Part shown: one piece after another, positions 19,040-28,128 of the stretch
How positions within the stretch are numbered: position 1 is the first letter of the stretch
Layout of the letters: every line of letters begins with the position of its first letter
Source: Moraxella lacunata
GTDB taxonomy: Bacteria > Pseudomonadota > Gammaproteobacteria > Pseudomonadales > Moraxellaceae
Reading direction: 5' to 3'
Length of the DNA stretch: 64,000 nucleotides
Assembly: GCF_900453205.1 (NCBI RefSeq)
Contig: NZ_UGQU01000001.1
Span: 1-64,000, forward strand
Made by a program: the position numbers and the translations under genes
Notes under the pieces: generated by a model
Seen by the model: the letters and a program-made list of their open reading frames with translations, nothing else
What the model was told of the DNA's origin: nothing
The model's database searches: none

Positions 19040-19381
19040 TCAATGATGCCCTTCTTTGGCGTGATTGAGCGTATGTTTGGGGATATAGACGGTTAAGTTT
19101 TCGTCAGCAACCACGCACTGACACGATAGGCGAGAGTTGGGTTCTAGCCCCCACGCACGGTCAAGCAAGTCCGCCTCAATGTCGTCCATTTCTTCAAGGC
19201 TGTCAAAGCCTTGACGAATGACCACATGGCAAGTGGTACATGCCTTTGAGCAGTCGCAAGCGTGTTCAATATTGATGCCTTTGTCATGCAGAGCTTCAAG
19301 CAAATTGTCGCCTGTGTTTAGCTCAACGGTCGCCCCTTCTGGGCAGATTTCGTGGTGGGGAAGTACGGTTACAGTTACCAT
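19040..19381 (-). CDS. fdx: ISC-type 2Fe-2S ferredoxin
   Basis: Fdx supplies electrons to the IscS-IscU cluster assembly machine. The 113-residue protein has the cluster ligands in EHACDCSKACTTCHV (a CxxxxxCxxC pattern) and a fourth Cys in RLSCQCVV. The GxNLLEALHDKGINIEHAC stretch is characteristic of the adrenodoxin-like ISC ferredoxins. It is the last gene of the isc operon, 55 bases after hscA. Confidence 0.94.
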   Translation of the reverse strand: MVTVTVLPHHEICPEGATVELNTGDNLLEALHDKGINIEHACDCSKACTTCHVVIRQGFDSLEEMDDIEADLLDRAWGLEPNSRLSCQCVVADENLTVYIPKHTLNHAKEGHH

Positions 19382-19436
19382 AATAGTTTCACTTAATTAT
19401 TTAAAATCAATAGGTTATAATCAATAGGCTTGGCAA

Positions 19437-21296
19437 TTATTGCCAATCGCTCGCCTTAGTACCCGTCAAAGCCTGTTTGATGTTTTGGTTCATGATGACG
19501 GATGCAAAATTATCCGACAAGGGTTTAAGCTCACTTACCGCTTTATCCAGCACCACCTTGTCATCGCTGGTAATGGCGGACTGGACGGCGGTCATTTTGT
19601 CGCTTAGGCTTACTTTGGTAGCCTCATCAAGCAACTCGCCAAATTCCACCAAAGCCGACTGCAATGCCAAAATTTCTCGTTCGGCTTCCACTTGTGCCTC
19701 AATGAGCATGCGTTTTTCCTTGTCCGCTTGGGCGTGAATAAAGCCTGCTTTTAGAAGTTCTTCTTGCTGAGTTTCGCTCAAACCATAGCTTGGCACGACA
19801 TCAATTTTGCTTGCCACTTTGGTGCTTTGCTCCATGGCTGAGACGGTAAGCTGTCCGTTGGCATCAATGGCAAAGGTAACTTCCACACGGGCAAGCCCTG
19901 CTTTCATGGGTGGAATGCCTGTCAGCGTAAAATTCGCCAAAGTGCGACAATCCGCCACGGTCTCACGCTCGCCTTGCACGACATGAATCACCATGCCCGT
20001 CTGAGCGTCCGTGTGCGTGGTAAAGGTCTGTCTGCGTGCCACAGGAATGGGGGTATTGCGTGGAATAATGACTTCGGTCAGTCCGCCCATCGTCTCCAAG
20101 CCCAATGACAAAGGCGTAACATCAAGTAGGAGCAGATTGTTATCATCTTTGTGAATGAGCTGATGAGCCAAGCGACTCGCCCCCAACGCCACCACTTCAT
20201 CGGGGTTGATTGAGCAGAGGGGCTGTTTGTCAAAAAACGCCTGCACCGCTTGCTTGATGATGGGCATACGAGTAGAACCGCCCACCAGCACCACTTCATC
20301 AATGGCGGTCTTATCAAGGCGTGCGTCAGTTAGTACTTGTTCACAAGTTTGCAAAGTTCGGCGAATGACAGGTTCACAAATCTGGGTCAAAGTTTCACTT
20401 GTCAAAATCGTGGTAAAGGGCGTGCCGTTGATTTCAATGCCCACCGACACCGCTTGACGCTCGGAGAGTTTTTGTTTGTAGCTTTTGGCAAGGTTGGCAA
20501 GGGTGGACTTTTGGGCGTTGTCCACGTCTTTGGGGTCATGTCCTGCCGATTTGATAAAGAAATTGACAATCAAGCGGTCAATGTCATCTCCGCCTAATGC
20601 CGAATTTCCGCCTGTGGCTAACACTTCAAACACGCCGTCTTTTAGGGATAGCACCGACACATCAAACGTCCCCCCGCCTAGGTCATAAATCAGATAAGTG
20701 CCTGTTTTGGCGGATTTGTCAAGCCCATAGGCAATGGCGGCGGCGGTCGGCTCGTTTAGTAGGCGTAATACGTTAAGTCCAATACTCGCCCCTGCGTCTT
20801 TGGTGGCTTGGCGTTGGGCTTCATCAAAATAGGCAGGCACGGTAATCACCGCCCCTTGTATGCTGTCGGGCGGTAGGCTTGCCTTGGCGTGGTTGTAGAG
20901 TTTGGCTAGGATATGGGCGGACGTTTCAACAGGTGATTTGTCGCCTTGTGCGGTAACGAACGCTGGCATGGCGTTGTCGCCCCCAACCAGCTCGTAAGGG
21001 TGGCTAAATTTAATGTCCGCCAAAGACCGCCCCATAAAACGTTTGGCGGAAATGATGGTATTGGTAGGGTCGTTGTAAGTCAAGGCGTGCTTGCCCACAA
21101 TGGGGGTGTCCGCCTTGTCGCCATAATACACCACACTCGGTAATAGGGGGCTATCGCCAAAGGGCAACACGTCCGCCCGTCCTGAGCGTACCACGCCCAC
21201 AAGCGAATGAGTCGTCCCCAAGTCTATGCCTAAGGCGTAGCGATGTTCGTGGGGTTTGGCGGATTGGCTGGGTTCGCTGATTTGAAGTAGGGACAT
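19437..21296 (-). CDS. hscA: Fe-S assembly Hsp70 chaperone HscA
   Basis: HscA uses ATP to promote cluster transfer from IscU, helped by HscB. The N-terminal ATPase shows ALGIDLGTTHSLV, VPAYFDEAQRQATKDA, LLNEPTAAAIAYGLD, YDLGGGTFDVSVL and VLVGGSTRMP. The substrate-binding domain follows from about residue 390 (DVTPLSLGLETMGG). At 619 residues it matches family length. The HscB-HscA-Fdx order on the minus strand distinguishes it from the second Hsp70 (HscC-like) at 41897-43624. A 138-base gap to hscB holds only AT-rich sequence. Confidence 0.96.
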   Translation of the reverse strand: MSLLQISEPSQSAKPHEHRYALGIDLGTTHSLVGVVRSGRADVLPFGDSPLLPSVVYYGDKADTPIVGKHALTYNDPTNTIISAKRFMGRSLADIKFSHPYELVGGDNAMPAFVTAQGDKSPVETSAHILAKLYNHAKASLPPDSIQGAVITVPAYFDEAQRQATKDAGASIGLNVLRLLNEPTAAAIAYGLDKSAKTGTYLIYDLGGGTFDVSVLSLKDGVFEVLATGGNSALGGDDIDRLIVNFFIKSAGHDPKDVDNAQKSTLANLAKSYKQKLSERQAVSVGIEINGTPFTTILTSETLTQICEPVIRRTLQTCEQVLTDARLDKTAIDEVVLVGGSTRMPIIKQAVQAFFDKQPLCSINPDEVVALGASRLAHQLIHKDDNNLLLLDVTPLSLGLETMGGLTEVIIPRNTPIPVARRQTFTTHTDAQTGMVIHVVQGERETVADCRTLANFTLTGIPPMKAGLARVEVTFAIDANGQLTVSAMEQSTKVASKIDVVPSYGLSETQQEELLKAGFIHAQADKEKRMLIEAQVEAEREILALQSALVEFGELLDEATKVSLSDKMTAVQSAITSDDKVVLDKAVSELKPLSDNFASVIMNQNIKQALTGTKASDWQ

Positions 21297-21434
21297 GGTA
21301 TTATGGTATTTTATGGTTTTACAAGTTGGCTAAAATTTTAACATGGATTTACCCATTTGGGATAAATTGGGTGTTAAAATTTTTGGCGTTTTATGGGTTG
21401 TTTAAGTTTTTTAAATTTTTAAAATAATAAAAAA

Positions 21435-21977
21435 TCACACATATAAATCATCATCTTGCCCGTCATCTTGGCTTGATGATTTGGATAAAGCATCCGTCAT
21501 GTCATCGTGCAATTTACCCAAAAAGCGTAATTTTTGGGCGATGATTTGGGCGGTTTGCCAGTCTTTTGCTTGATAAACGCTGTCAAATTCATCAGCCGTT
21601 TGGCTCATTAAGACATTGATATTGTTGGCAATTTGGTTAATCGCATTTTTATCATTATCAAAAATGGCATCTTCTAGCTCCATGCGATAGCTCATCATTT
21701 GCATCAAAAACGGCTCATCGGCAATGGTTTTGTCCGAATTAAATGCCACGCCTGATAATTCAAGCAAATAGATTGCACGGCTGTCATCACGGTTTAGGGT
21801 GCCAAAAGCGTGGTTAATCAAGGCGGTATTTTGCTCGGCTTGGGCGATATTGTCGGCATTATCAGGGTGGTGCTGTTTTTGCAAGTTCAAAAAAGTCGCT
21901 TTTAGGGCGGATTTATCAATGCCAAACGCCACAGGCATGCCAAATAAGTCAAAAAAATGATTGGTTAATTGAGCCAT
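21435..21977 (-). CDS. hscB: Fe-S assembly J-protein HscB
   Basis: HscB brings IscU to HscA and stimulates its ATPase. The J domain (about residues 1-75) has HHPDN, i.e. an intact HPD, and the C-terminal three-helix IscU-binding domain follows. It contains EPFLMQMMSYRMELEDA, the family's conserved region. Its 180 residues end in an acidic, Ser/Asp-rich tail (SSSQDDGQDDDLYV), which looks like an extension. It begins three bases after iscA ends, so translation is probably coupled. Confidence 0.93.
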   Translation of the reverse strand: MAQLTNHFFDLFGMPVAFGIDKSALKATFLNLQKQHHPDNADNIAQAEQNTALINHAFGTLNRDDSRAIYLLELSGVAFNSDKTIADEPFLMQMMSYRMELEDAIFDNDKNAINQIANNINVLMSQTADEFDSVYQAKDWQTAQIIAQKLRFLGKLHDDMTDALSKSSSQDDGQDDDLYV

Positions 21978-21980
21978 GAT

Positions 21981-22301
21981 TTACACCGTAAAGGATTCGC
22001 CACAACCACATTCGCCTGTTTTGTTGGGGTTGTTAAATTTAAAACCAGAGTTTAGCCCTTCGGTCACATAATCCATTTGCAAGCCATTTAAATACACCAA
22101 ACTTTTGGGGTCGCAAAACACGCTCACACCGTCATTGTCAAATCGCTCATCGGTGTCATTGGGTTCGTCCACAAATTCAAGCACATAGGCAAGACCAGAA
22201 CACCCCGCTGTTCGTACGCCGACACGAATGCCAACGCCACTTCCGCGATTTGCCAAAAAATCTTTGACATGGGTAATTGCTTGTTCTGTCAGAGTAATCA
22301 T
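21981..22301 (-). CDS. iscA: A-type Fe-S carrier IscA
   Basis: IscA carries iron or Fe-S clusters to target apoproteins. The 106-residue product has the three invariant Cys in [10 protein letters not shown] and the C-terminal GECGCGESF, with the A-type [14 protein letters not shown] start. It sits in the canonical place between iscU and hscB. Confidence 0.95.
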   Translation of the reverse strand: MITLTEQAITHVKDFLANRGSGVGIRVGVRTAGCSGLAYVLEFVDEPNDTDERFDNDGVSVFCDPKSLVYLNGLQMDYVTEGLNSGFKFNNPNKTGECGCGESFTV

Positions 22302-22357
22302 AAGTTTTTCCTATGTTATTGAATTTATTATCTATTCTTAACTTAATTTTATTTCAT

Positions 22358-22377
22358 GGGCGAATTGCAATTCGCCC
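22358..22377. repeat. Perfect 20-bp palindrome between iscU and iscA
   Basis: GGGCGAATTGCAATTCGCCC is a perfect palindrome followed by CTAC. Close relatives are at 44991-45050 and 61498-61523. As RNA it makes a stable hairpin between iscU and iscA and could affect the relative stability of the two mRNA parts. Confidence 0.6.
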
Positions 22378-22417
22378 CTACAAACCCAAAAACAAAATCA
22401 AGAATAGACCGTGTTAA

Positions 22418-22804
22418 TTAAGCCACCGCTACTTTGGATTGATAATCGTCAATCGCCGCCTTAATCGCATCTTCGGCAAGTACCGAGCAATGCACCTTGA
22501 CAGGGGGCAATGCCAATTCTTTGGCGATGTCTAGGTTTTTGATGGCACGGGCTTCGTCTAGGGTTTTGCCTTTGAGCCATTCGGTAACGAGCGAGCTTGA
22601 CGCAATTGCTGAGCCACAGCCATAAGTTTTGAATTTTGCGTCTTCGATGATACCATCATCGCCCACTTGGATTTGCAAACGCATCACATCGCCACAGGCG
22701 GGGGCTCCCACCATGCCTGTGCCAACATTTTTGGCGTTTTTGTCTAGGTTGCCGACATTGCGGGGGTTTTCATAATGGTCAATCACTTGGTCTGAATATG
22801 CCAT
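22418..22804 (-). CDS. iscU: Fe-S scaffold protein IscU
   Basis: IscU is the scaffold on which IscS and Fdx build clusters. The three cluster Cys appear in GAPACGDVM, TYGCGSAIASS and PVKVHCSVLAEDAI. The HscA-recognition LPPVK is present. I choose ATG 22804 (MAYSDQVIDHYENPRNVG, 128 residues) because it matches the family start; the frame's 35-residue upstream extension has no family counterpart. It is separated from iscS by four unrelated genes, and a 155-base gap precedes it. Confidence 0.96.
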   Translation of the reverse strand: MAYSDQVIDHYENPRNVGNLDKNAKNVGTGMVGAPACGDVMRLQIQVGDDGIIEDAKFKTYGCGSAIASSSLVTEWLKGKTLDEARAIKNLDIAKELALPPVKVHCSVLAEDAIKAAIDDYQSKVAVA

Positions 22805-22959
22805 GATAATCTCCGATTTGCTACTTGCCTGATGGCGTTTGCTTGTTGTTAATGTTGATAAATTAGGTAAGGATTTTTTACCCAGTTTCAATGATTGGTT
22901 TAATGACAATTTTTTAAAACCATCATTAAATTAATTTAATTTAAACTGCTATTAAAAAA

Positions 22960-23862
22960 CTATGGTCTTTTTAACCAAGCACCCTCATCAACATCGCCTC
23001 GATGGTAAATGAGCTGATGGTGGGGTTCAAGAAAGGGCAATATTGCTTTTTCTTGGGGTGTGTTGCTAAAATTTTGATAATAAGCTTTCAAAGAATTTAA
23101 GGGATTTGCCCCTTGACATTCGTTTAATGCATTACCAATACTAATCACATCGGTATTGGTATCATTAGAAATAAACGCAAAAGTTGGCAAATCACTGAGC
23201 ATCAATGTACCCTCTTTTATTGCAAAATTTTGGGGTAATTGGCGAATGTCATCATCACTGAGTGTATTTGGAGTACTTGCCAATGATAAGACATAAGCAT
23301 TTTCTTGTTTATCTGTGTTGATTTTAGCCATATTTTCAAGTGAAAATGCGGTTAAAGCATAACCCTTATCTGTCTTGGTGGTTTCGCCAACAAAAACATG
23401 GGTCGCCCCTGTCGGTATCGGCTGATGAACCGTATGAATCTTGGGGTCAAAGACCGCCAGTGTGCTTGGTGTGTCATTGCCAAAACCCATCAAAAACGGC
23501 TCGCCATCAAAACCATGTCCATCTACCAATTTTTGTACATCTATCACAGGCGATGCGTGAGAGTACCAATCATTCCACAATCCAAAAAATGTGCGTTTTG
23601 GGGCGTGATAATTAACATGAATGCTACTGTCTCGTTGCTCCCAAGAGCCATCCACCGTGTTGTATTTGCCTTCGGTCATCTGCATATAACAATATTGACC
23701 GTCCGAACCAAATAAATGCGTACTTTGGTGGTTGTCTGTGTCGCCAACATAATAGACATATACTGCATAATCTTGCGTGTCATATTTTGGTATTACAGGT
23801 TCGCTTTGATGGGCGTGAGCCGTTGCACCACATAACATCAAGCTGATTAACCAGCGTTTCAT
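22960..23862 (-). CDS. Secreted protein of an isc-embedded paralogous trio (third)
   Basis: A short signal peptide (MKRWLISLMLCGATAHA) precedes a mature protein of about 282 residues. Shared with its two neighbours are a DGQYC element near residue 55, GFGNDTPS, PTGATHVFVGE and LTAFSLE. A late Cys in ALNECQGANPL also has counterparts in both. Two Cys at matching places in three paralogs suggest a conserved disulfide, consistent with export. I do not recognise a family. It is in line with the isc genes, 47 bases after the preceding paralog and 155 before iscU. Confidence 0.65.
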   Translation of the reverse strand: MKRWLISLMLCGATAHAHQSEPVIPKYDTQDYAVYVYYVGDTDNHQSTHLFGSDGQYCYMQMTEGKYNTVDGSWEQRDSSIHVNYHAPKRTFFGLWNDWYSHASPVIDVQKLVDGHGFDGEPFLMGFGNDTPSTLAVFDPKIHTVHQPIPTGATHVFVGETTKTDKGYALTAFSLENMAKINTDKQENAYVLSLASTPNTLSDDDIRQLPQNFAIKEGTLMLSDLPTFAFISNDTNTDVISIGNALNECQGANPLNSLKAYYQNFSNTPQEKAILPFLEPHHQLIYHRGDVDEGAWLKRP

Positions 23863-23909
23863 TCATCAGTCCTTGTTTGGGCTTTTTGTATTCATCTTAA
23901 AAATGCAAG

Positions 23910-24752
23910 TTAAAACCACGCCTGCTCATTTGCCTTGCCTTGCCACATGAGCGTGGTTGGCGTTAAAAGCTCGCTTTGAGCAGGGAATAAAACTAAGGGG
24001 TCGCCTTGTAATACCGCATTGGCACACTGTTTGGCTTCGTTTACTTCGTTATCATTCTTAAAGGCGTATCTCGGCGTGCCTCTGTGAAATGATGTCCCAC
24101 TTGGGTCGTCAAGAAGTCCAAACGCCATTTTGCCTTCATGAAATTGACCGACCAAGCGTTCAAACTGCTTGGCATACCCTGCATTAATGTCATAACCAAG
24201 TTGAATGGTGTGTTTGATGTCTTGTGATAAGGCATAACGGGTCAATTCAAAACGGTCTGTATCAATTTGTTGTCCAACAAATAAATAATTGGCACTTTTG
24301 GGAACGCTTAATTCGTACTGTCCCTCCAACTCATGATTAAAATCAAAAATAGGAGCAAGCACAGAGGGGCTGTCCGCTTGTTCGCCAAAACCAATAAAAG
24401 TCTCGCCCGCCATCTGCATACGGCTTGTGATGAATTTTAAAGTGCGTTCATCACGGCCTTGCTTGTGATTTATCCACACAGGGAAGGGCGTTTTTACTAA
24501 GGCTTGGGGCGAAATCTTAACAAAAGTTTTACCATTTTCGGTTTTTTCAATGTGCCAATGACCCGCCAAATGTAAATCCAACATGCCCGCCATCAAAACA
24601 AAACAATACTCGCCTGTGGGCAAAAGATAATGTATGCTCATGCTGTCCACGCCACCCTCATCATATGCACCTGCGATGTCGCTCATGGTATGGGCGTAGG
24701 TGGATAGGGTGGACAAACTTAGCACAAGACCTATCATTATCTTTTTTAACAT
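23910..24752 (-). CDS. Secreted protein of an isc-embedded paralogous trio (second)
   Basis: The 280-residue product starts with a signal peptide (MLKKIMIGLVLSLSTLSTYAH). The mature part has PTGEYCFVLMAGML, ETFIGFGEQADSP, PKSANYLFVGQ, ELTRYALS and a late KQCANAVLQGDPL. These align in order with the other two secreted proteins of the cluster, although overall similarity is low. Probably periplasmic or surface-exposed. Function unknown. It lies 23 bases after the VOC gene on the same strand. Confidence 0.65.
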   Translation of the reverse strand: MLKKIMIGLVLSLSTLSTYAHTMSDIAGAYDEGGVDSMSIHYLLPTGEYCFVLMAGMLDLHLAGHWHIEKTENGKTFVKISPQALVKTPFPVWINHKQGRDERTLKFITSRMQMAGETFIGFGEQADSPSVLAPIFDFNHELEGQYELSVPKSANYLFVGQQIDTDRFELTRYALSQDIKHTIQLGYDINAGYAKQFERLVGQFHEGKMAFGLLDDPSGTSFHRGTPRYAFKNDNEVNEAKQCANAVLQGDPLVLFPAQSELLTPTTLMWQGKANEQAWF

Positions 24753-24775
24753 GATAATACACTCATTTTAGTTGA

Positions 24776-25156
24776 TTATTCATAACGACTGATTTCAATC
24801 AAATTGCCATCGGGGTCATAAATATAAATCGACCAGATTGCACCTACCGCCCCTGTGCGTGGCACGATACCGTCGATGATGTCGATGTGATGGGCGTTTA
24901 GATGGCTCATCACTTCATCAAGCGGTGTGTCGGTCAATAAACACAAATCGCTACTACCACAAGTGGCGTGCGTGGCATTGGGTAGAATTTCTTTACCTTT
25001 TTGGTGCAAATTGATTTTTTGCTTGCCAAATTGTAGGGCTTTGCGATTATCGCCAAAAGTGATTTCGCTCATGCCAAGCACATTGACATAAAAATCAATG
25101 CTTTTATCAATGTCGGCAACAGTCAATACCAAATGGTCAAGGGCGGTGATTTTCAT
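24776..25156 (-). CDS. VOC family (glyoxalase-like) protein
   Basis: The 126-residue single VOC domain starts ITALDHLVLTVADIDKSIDFYVNVLGM and ends DPDGNLIEISRYE. The metal-binding pattern (His near residue 7, Glu near 122) is that of lactoylglutathione-lyase-like and fosfomycin/bleomycin-resistance proteins. Substrate cannot be told from sequence. It is cytosolic, with no signal peptide, yet lies between genes for two secreted paralogs with gaps of 21 and 23 bases, so it is almost certainly co-transcribed with them and with iscS. Confidence 0.85.
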   Translation of the reverse strand: MKITALDHLVLTVADIDKSIDFYVNVLGMSEITFGDNRKALQFGKQKINLHQKGKEILPNATHATCGSSDLCLLTDTPLDEVMSHLNAHHIDIIDGIVPRTGAVGAIWSIYIYDPDGNLIEISRYE

Positions 25157-25177
25157 TTGTGTTTATTTTTAATAAGA

Positions 25178-26005
25178 TTATTGTTGCCATTCGATGATGT
25201 CTTTTTGAGCAAAGGCATGCTCCTCGCTGTCTCTGTCACTGGCTGGGTCAAGCGTACATTCTTGGCGTAAAGTTTTGATTTGCTCTGGGTCAGTTATCTT
25301 TTGACCATTGCCAACAGGAGAGAAACCATCATCAATCCCAAACATCGATGATTTGCCAAATAATTGCCCGTTTTCAATTTTGTAAACAATGCTCAAATGC
25401 TGTTCAGCTCCAACCAGCATATTGGGAAAGGCGATGGCTTGTAATTGAAAAGTTTCGCCTTTGTCGGGAGCGGGCAAATGGGTGTAATCTAACGAAAATC
25501 GGGTAAGATTGTGCTTGGTTGCCCCTTTTTCGTATGTGCCAATAAAAAAGTGCGTTGCCCCTGTTGGGATATTAAGCGTGCTTTCGCCTTTTTTGGGGTC
25601 ATAAATGCTTAAATTTGTGGGGGTGTGATTGCCAAACCCCACCCAAAACGGTGCAGAAAAACTCTCCACCAGCCAATCGCTGATAAGCACATTGGGCGTT
25701 GTTCCTGTTTTGTGTTCCCATACAGCATGGACATTGGGGACGATTGGGTTTAAGGCGATTTCAATATTATCGCCTTTTTGTTGCCATTTGCCTGTCAAAG
25801 ATGCCAATGCACCCACGCCCGCCATTACCGAACAATAAGAACCGTCTGACAAAAAAGCGGTTGCTGACATTGCCATAGAGCCACTGTCGCTTGTGCCATA
25901 AATGGTAGCACTCAAAGGCTCACTTGGGGCGTAAGTGGGCAACACCGCTTGGGCGTTGGCACTGACGCTTGCCAATAAGATGAGACTACCTGCAAATTTT
26001 TTCAT
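25178..26005 (-). CDS. Secreted protein of an isc-embedded paralogous trio (first)
   Basis: The 275-residue product has a clear signal peptide (MKKFAGSLILLASVSANAQA). The mature protein has SDGSYCSVMAGVG, FWVGFGNHTPTN, PTGATHFFIGT, NLTRFSLDY and a late LRQECTLDP, the same ordered blocks as the two downstream paralogs. It has no lipobox, so it is probably soluble periplasmic or secreted. It lies 26 bases after iscS, so it should be made under IscR control. Function unknown. Confidence 0.65.
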   Translation of the reverse strand: MKKFAGSLILLASVSANAQAVLPTYAPSEPLSATIYGTSDSGSMAMSATAFLSDGSYCSVMAGVGALASLTGKWQQKGDNIEIALNPIVPNVHAVWEHKTGTTPNVLISDWLVESFSAPFWVGFGNHTPTNLSIYDPKKGESTLNIPTGATHFFIGTYEKGATKHNLTRFSLDYTHLPAPDKGETFQLQAIAFPNMLVGAEQHLSIVYKIENGQLFGKSSMFGIDDGFSPVGNGQKITDPEQIKTLRQECTLDPASDRDSEEHAFAQKDIIEWQQ

Positions 26006-26031
26006 TTAAGTTTCCAAAAAAATCTTAAAAA

Positions 26032-27255
26032 TCAATGCTCTTGCCACTCAACCTTACTAAAATCCACGCCTTCTTTAAACATATCCCAAAGGGGCGACAG
26101 TTCACGAAGTTTGTTTACCGCATCTTGGATTTGTGATAGCACACGGTCGATGTCTTCATCGGTGGTGTAGCGACCGATACTAAAACGAATGGACGAGTGA
26201 GCCAGCTCATCAGGACGACCAATCGCTCGTAGCACATAGGAAGGTTCAAGCGTTGCCGAAGTACAAGCAGAGCCAGACGATACCGCCAAATCTTTAAGCG
26301 ACATCATCAAAGATTCGCCTTCAATAAAGTTAAAGCTGACATTTAAAATATTAGGAATGCCTTGCTCCAAGCTACCATTTAGGTAAATCTCCTCAATACC
26401 CTGCAAACCATTCCACAGCTTATCACGCAGACGAGTGATGTGGGCGTGGTCTTCATCAAAACGCTGGGCGGATAGGGCAAACGCCTCGCCCATACCCACG
26501 ATTTGATGCGTGGCAAGTGTGCCAGAACGCATGCCTCGCTCATGTCCGCCACCGTGCTGTTCGGCTTTGATACGCACACGGGGCTTACGGCGAACAAACA
26601 ACGCACCGATGCCTTTTGGACCATAGATTTTGTGAGCAGAAAAACTCATCAAATCAACTTTTAGCTCTTCTAAATTAATTTTGATTTTGCCAACGGCTTG
26701 GGCTGCGTCCACATGGAACAGCACGCCTTTACTGCGAGTAATCTCGCCAATTTTGGCGATGTCGGTTACCGTACCAAGCTCGTTATTGACCGCCATTAGG
26801 CTGACTAAAATGGTGTCAGGGCGAATCGCTTGCTCTACTTGCTCAGGCGTGATGATGCCTGTCGCCTCTTGGGGTTCTAGGTAGGTGATTTCGTAGCCTT
26901 CTTCTTCTAGCTGACGGCAAGTGTCAAGGATTGCTTTGTGTTCAATCTTAGAGGTGATGATGTGTTTGCCTTTTTCGTGATAAAAATGTGCTACGCCTTT
27001 TAGAGCCAAGTTGTCAGATTCGGTTGCTCCACTGGTAAACACAATCTCACGGGGGTCGGCACCGACCGTCTCGGCAATCTGCAAACGGGCATTTTCTACC
27101 GCTTCTTCGGCTTGCCAACCAAAGCCGTGCGAGCGACTGGCAGGGTTACCAAAAATCCCGTCAAAGGTCATGTATTTGACCATTTTGTCGGCGACTTCTT
27201 GGGCGACTGGCGTGGTGGCGGCATAATCTAAATAAATAAGTGATGACTGGCTCAT
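26032..27255 (-). CDS. iscS: Cysteine desulfurase IscS
   Basis: IscS takes sulfur from cysteine with PLP and hands it to IscU, and to tRNA thiolation enzymes. The PLP lysine is in [15 protein letters not shown] and the persulfide Cys in [17 protein letters not shown]. The ATTPV start and HIVGMGEAF-like middle are typical. Its 407 residues match the IscS, not SufS, subfamily. The start codon overlaps the iscR stop by four bases, so they are coupled. Its C-terminal tail keeps the IscU-binding [12 protein letters not shown]-like end ([16 protein letters not shown]). Confidence 0.97.
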   Translation of the reverse strand: MSQSSLIYLDYAATTPVAQEVADKMVKYMTFDGIFGNPASRSHGFGWQAEEAVENARLQIAETVGADPREIVFTSGATESDNLALKGVAHFYHEKGKHIITSKIEHKAILDTCRQLEEEGYEITYLEPQEATGIITPEQVEQAIRPDTILVSLMAVNNELGTVTDIAKIGEITRSKGVLFHVDAAQAVGKIKINLEELKVDLMSFSAHKIYGPKGIGALFVRRKPRVRIKAEQHGGGHERGMRSGTLATHQIVGMGEAFALSAQRFDEDHAHITRLRDKLWNGLQGIEEIYLNGSLEQGIPNILNVSFNFIEGESLMMSLKDLAVSSGSACTSATLEPSYVLRAIGRPDELAHSSIRFSIGRYTTDEDIDRVLSQIQDAVNKLRELSPLWDMFKEGVDFSKVEWQEH

Positions 27256-27761
27256 GCTGGATTGACCCCTAAGTTAATTGTATTGATTGAATTGGTTTTG
27301 TCGTTTTTCTCGCCAGCGATTTTTTGTTGTTGGCGGTCGGCGATGTACCCTGTGTGCTTAGATTCTAAGAGTTGGGCTAGGGTAACATTGCTTAGATAGG
27401 CTTCGATGTGGCTGGACAAATCATGCCATAGGTCGTGCGTTAGGCACATCTCACCGTCTCGGCAGTCGCCCTTACCGCCACACTGCATGGCGTTAATGGA
27501 CTCATCAACGGCGGTGATGATGCTCATGATGTCAATCTCGTCTAAGGGTTTGGCAAGATGATAACCGCCAGACGCCCCACGAGTGCTACTGACCAAGCCT
27601 TTTTTGCGTAGCTTTGAGAAAAGTTGTTCAAGATAAGAGATGGAGATGGATTGACGCTTTGCAATGTCAGACAAGGACACCGCCCCTTGATGGCGACTTT
27701 CTTGTACCGCCAAATCAAGTAGGGCAGTCACTGCATAGCGTCCACGAGTTGTCAATCGCAT
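27252..27761 (-). CDS. iscR: Fe-S cluster-responsive regulator IscR
   Basis: IscR is an Rrf2-family repressor that, with a 2Fe-2S cluster, shuts down its own operon. The winged helix begins [19 protein letters not shown], with [18 protein letters not shown] and [14 protein letters not shown]. The cluster ligands are three Cys in [13 protein letters not shown], followed by LTHDLW with its His. The 169 residues are normal. First gene of the isc operon; it overlaps iscS by four bases. Confidence 0.96.
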   Translation of the reverse strand: MRLTTRGRYAVTALLDLAVQESRHQGAVSLSDIAKRQSISISYLEQLFSKLRKKGLVSSTRGASGGYHLAKPLDEIDIMSIITAVDESINAMQCGGKGDCRDGEMCLTHDLWHDLSSHIEAYLSNVTLAQLLESKHTGYIADRQQQKIAGEKNDKTNSINTINLGVNPA

Positions 27762-27778
27762 AATATGGTTTCCAAATT

Positions 27779-27812
27779 GCCTAGCCTAACGTTGATGGCA
27801 ACTAAGCTAGGC
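27779..27812 (-). promoter_or_regulatory. Hairpin in the iscR leader
   Basis: GCCTAGC and GCTAGGC form a perfect outer stem, and GTTG/CAAC pairs inside, all in the transcribed leader 18-51 bases before the iscR start. It could be an operator for IscR or an RNA structure. Confidence 0.4.
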
Positions 27813-27833
27813 GTGGGTAGATTATATGTGACT

Positions 27834-27862
27834 ATTATAATAATTCCTAGTAATCCAGTCAA
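27834..27862 (-). promoter_or_regulatory. Promoter of the isc operon
   Basis: On the minus strand, TTGACT (27862-27857), a 17-base spacer and a perfect TATAAT (27839-27834) form a near-consensus sigma-70 promoter about 70 bases before iscR. The spacer GGATTACTAGGAATTAT is where an IscR type 1 site would be expected, but I cannot match it confidently. Bases 27863-28089 hold no gene. Confidence 0.75.
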
Positions 27863-28089
27863 GATTATTTTTTATCAAAGTAATTGATTTTTGCCATTGA
27901 TAAAATTCATCATAAATTTATCTTTTGAATTACTTGTCAGATATAGCCCAAATTAAACTGAAACTAAATATTGAGGCTTATTATAGCATGGCAGATGTGG
28001 TTTGCAATCCGACTAAGGGGGTAGGAATTGATATTTGTCGTTAGGACGAAAAATCAAGCCAATAAAATAAATAACCAGTAAAATAAATA

Positions 28090-28114
28090 AAAAGGCGGAA
28101 AGTTCGCCTTTTTA
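28090..28114 (-). terminator. Terminator after the SCP2-like gene
   Basis: AAAAAGGCG pairs perfectly with CGCCTTTTT around a seven-base loop, immediately after the minus-strand stop at 28129. Confidence 0.8.
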
Positions 28115-28128
28115 TGCGTAAAAAATAA

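Noticed and set aside
22805-22909. A 35-residue N-terminal extension of IscU
   Set aside because: The extension has no counterpart in IscU; ATG 22804 matches the family start.
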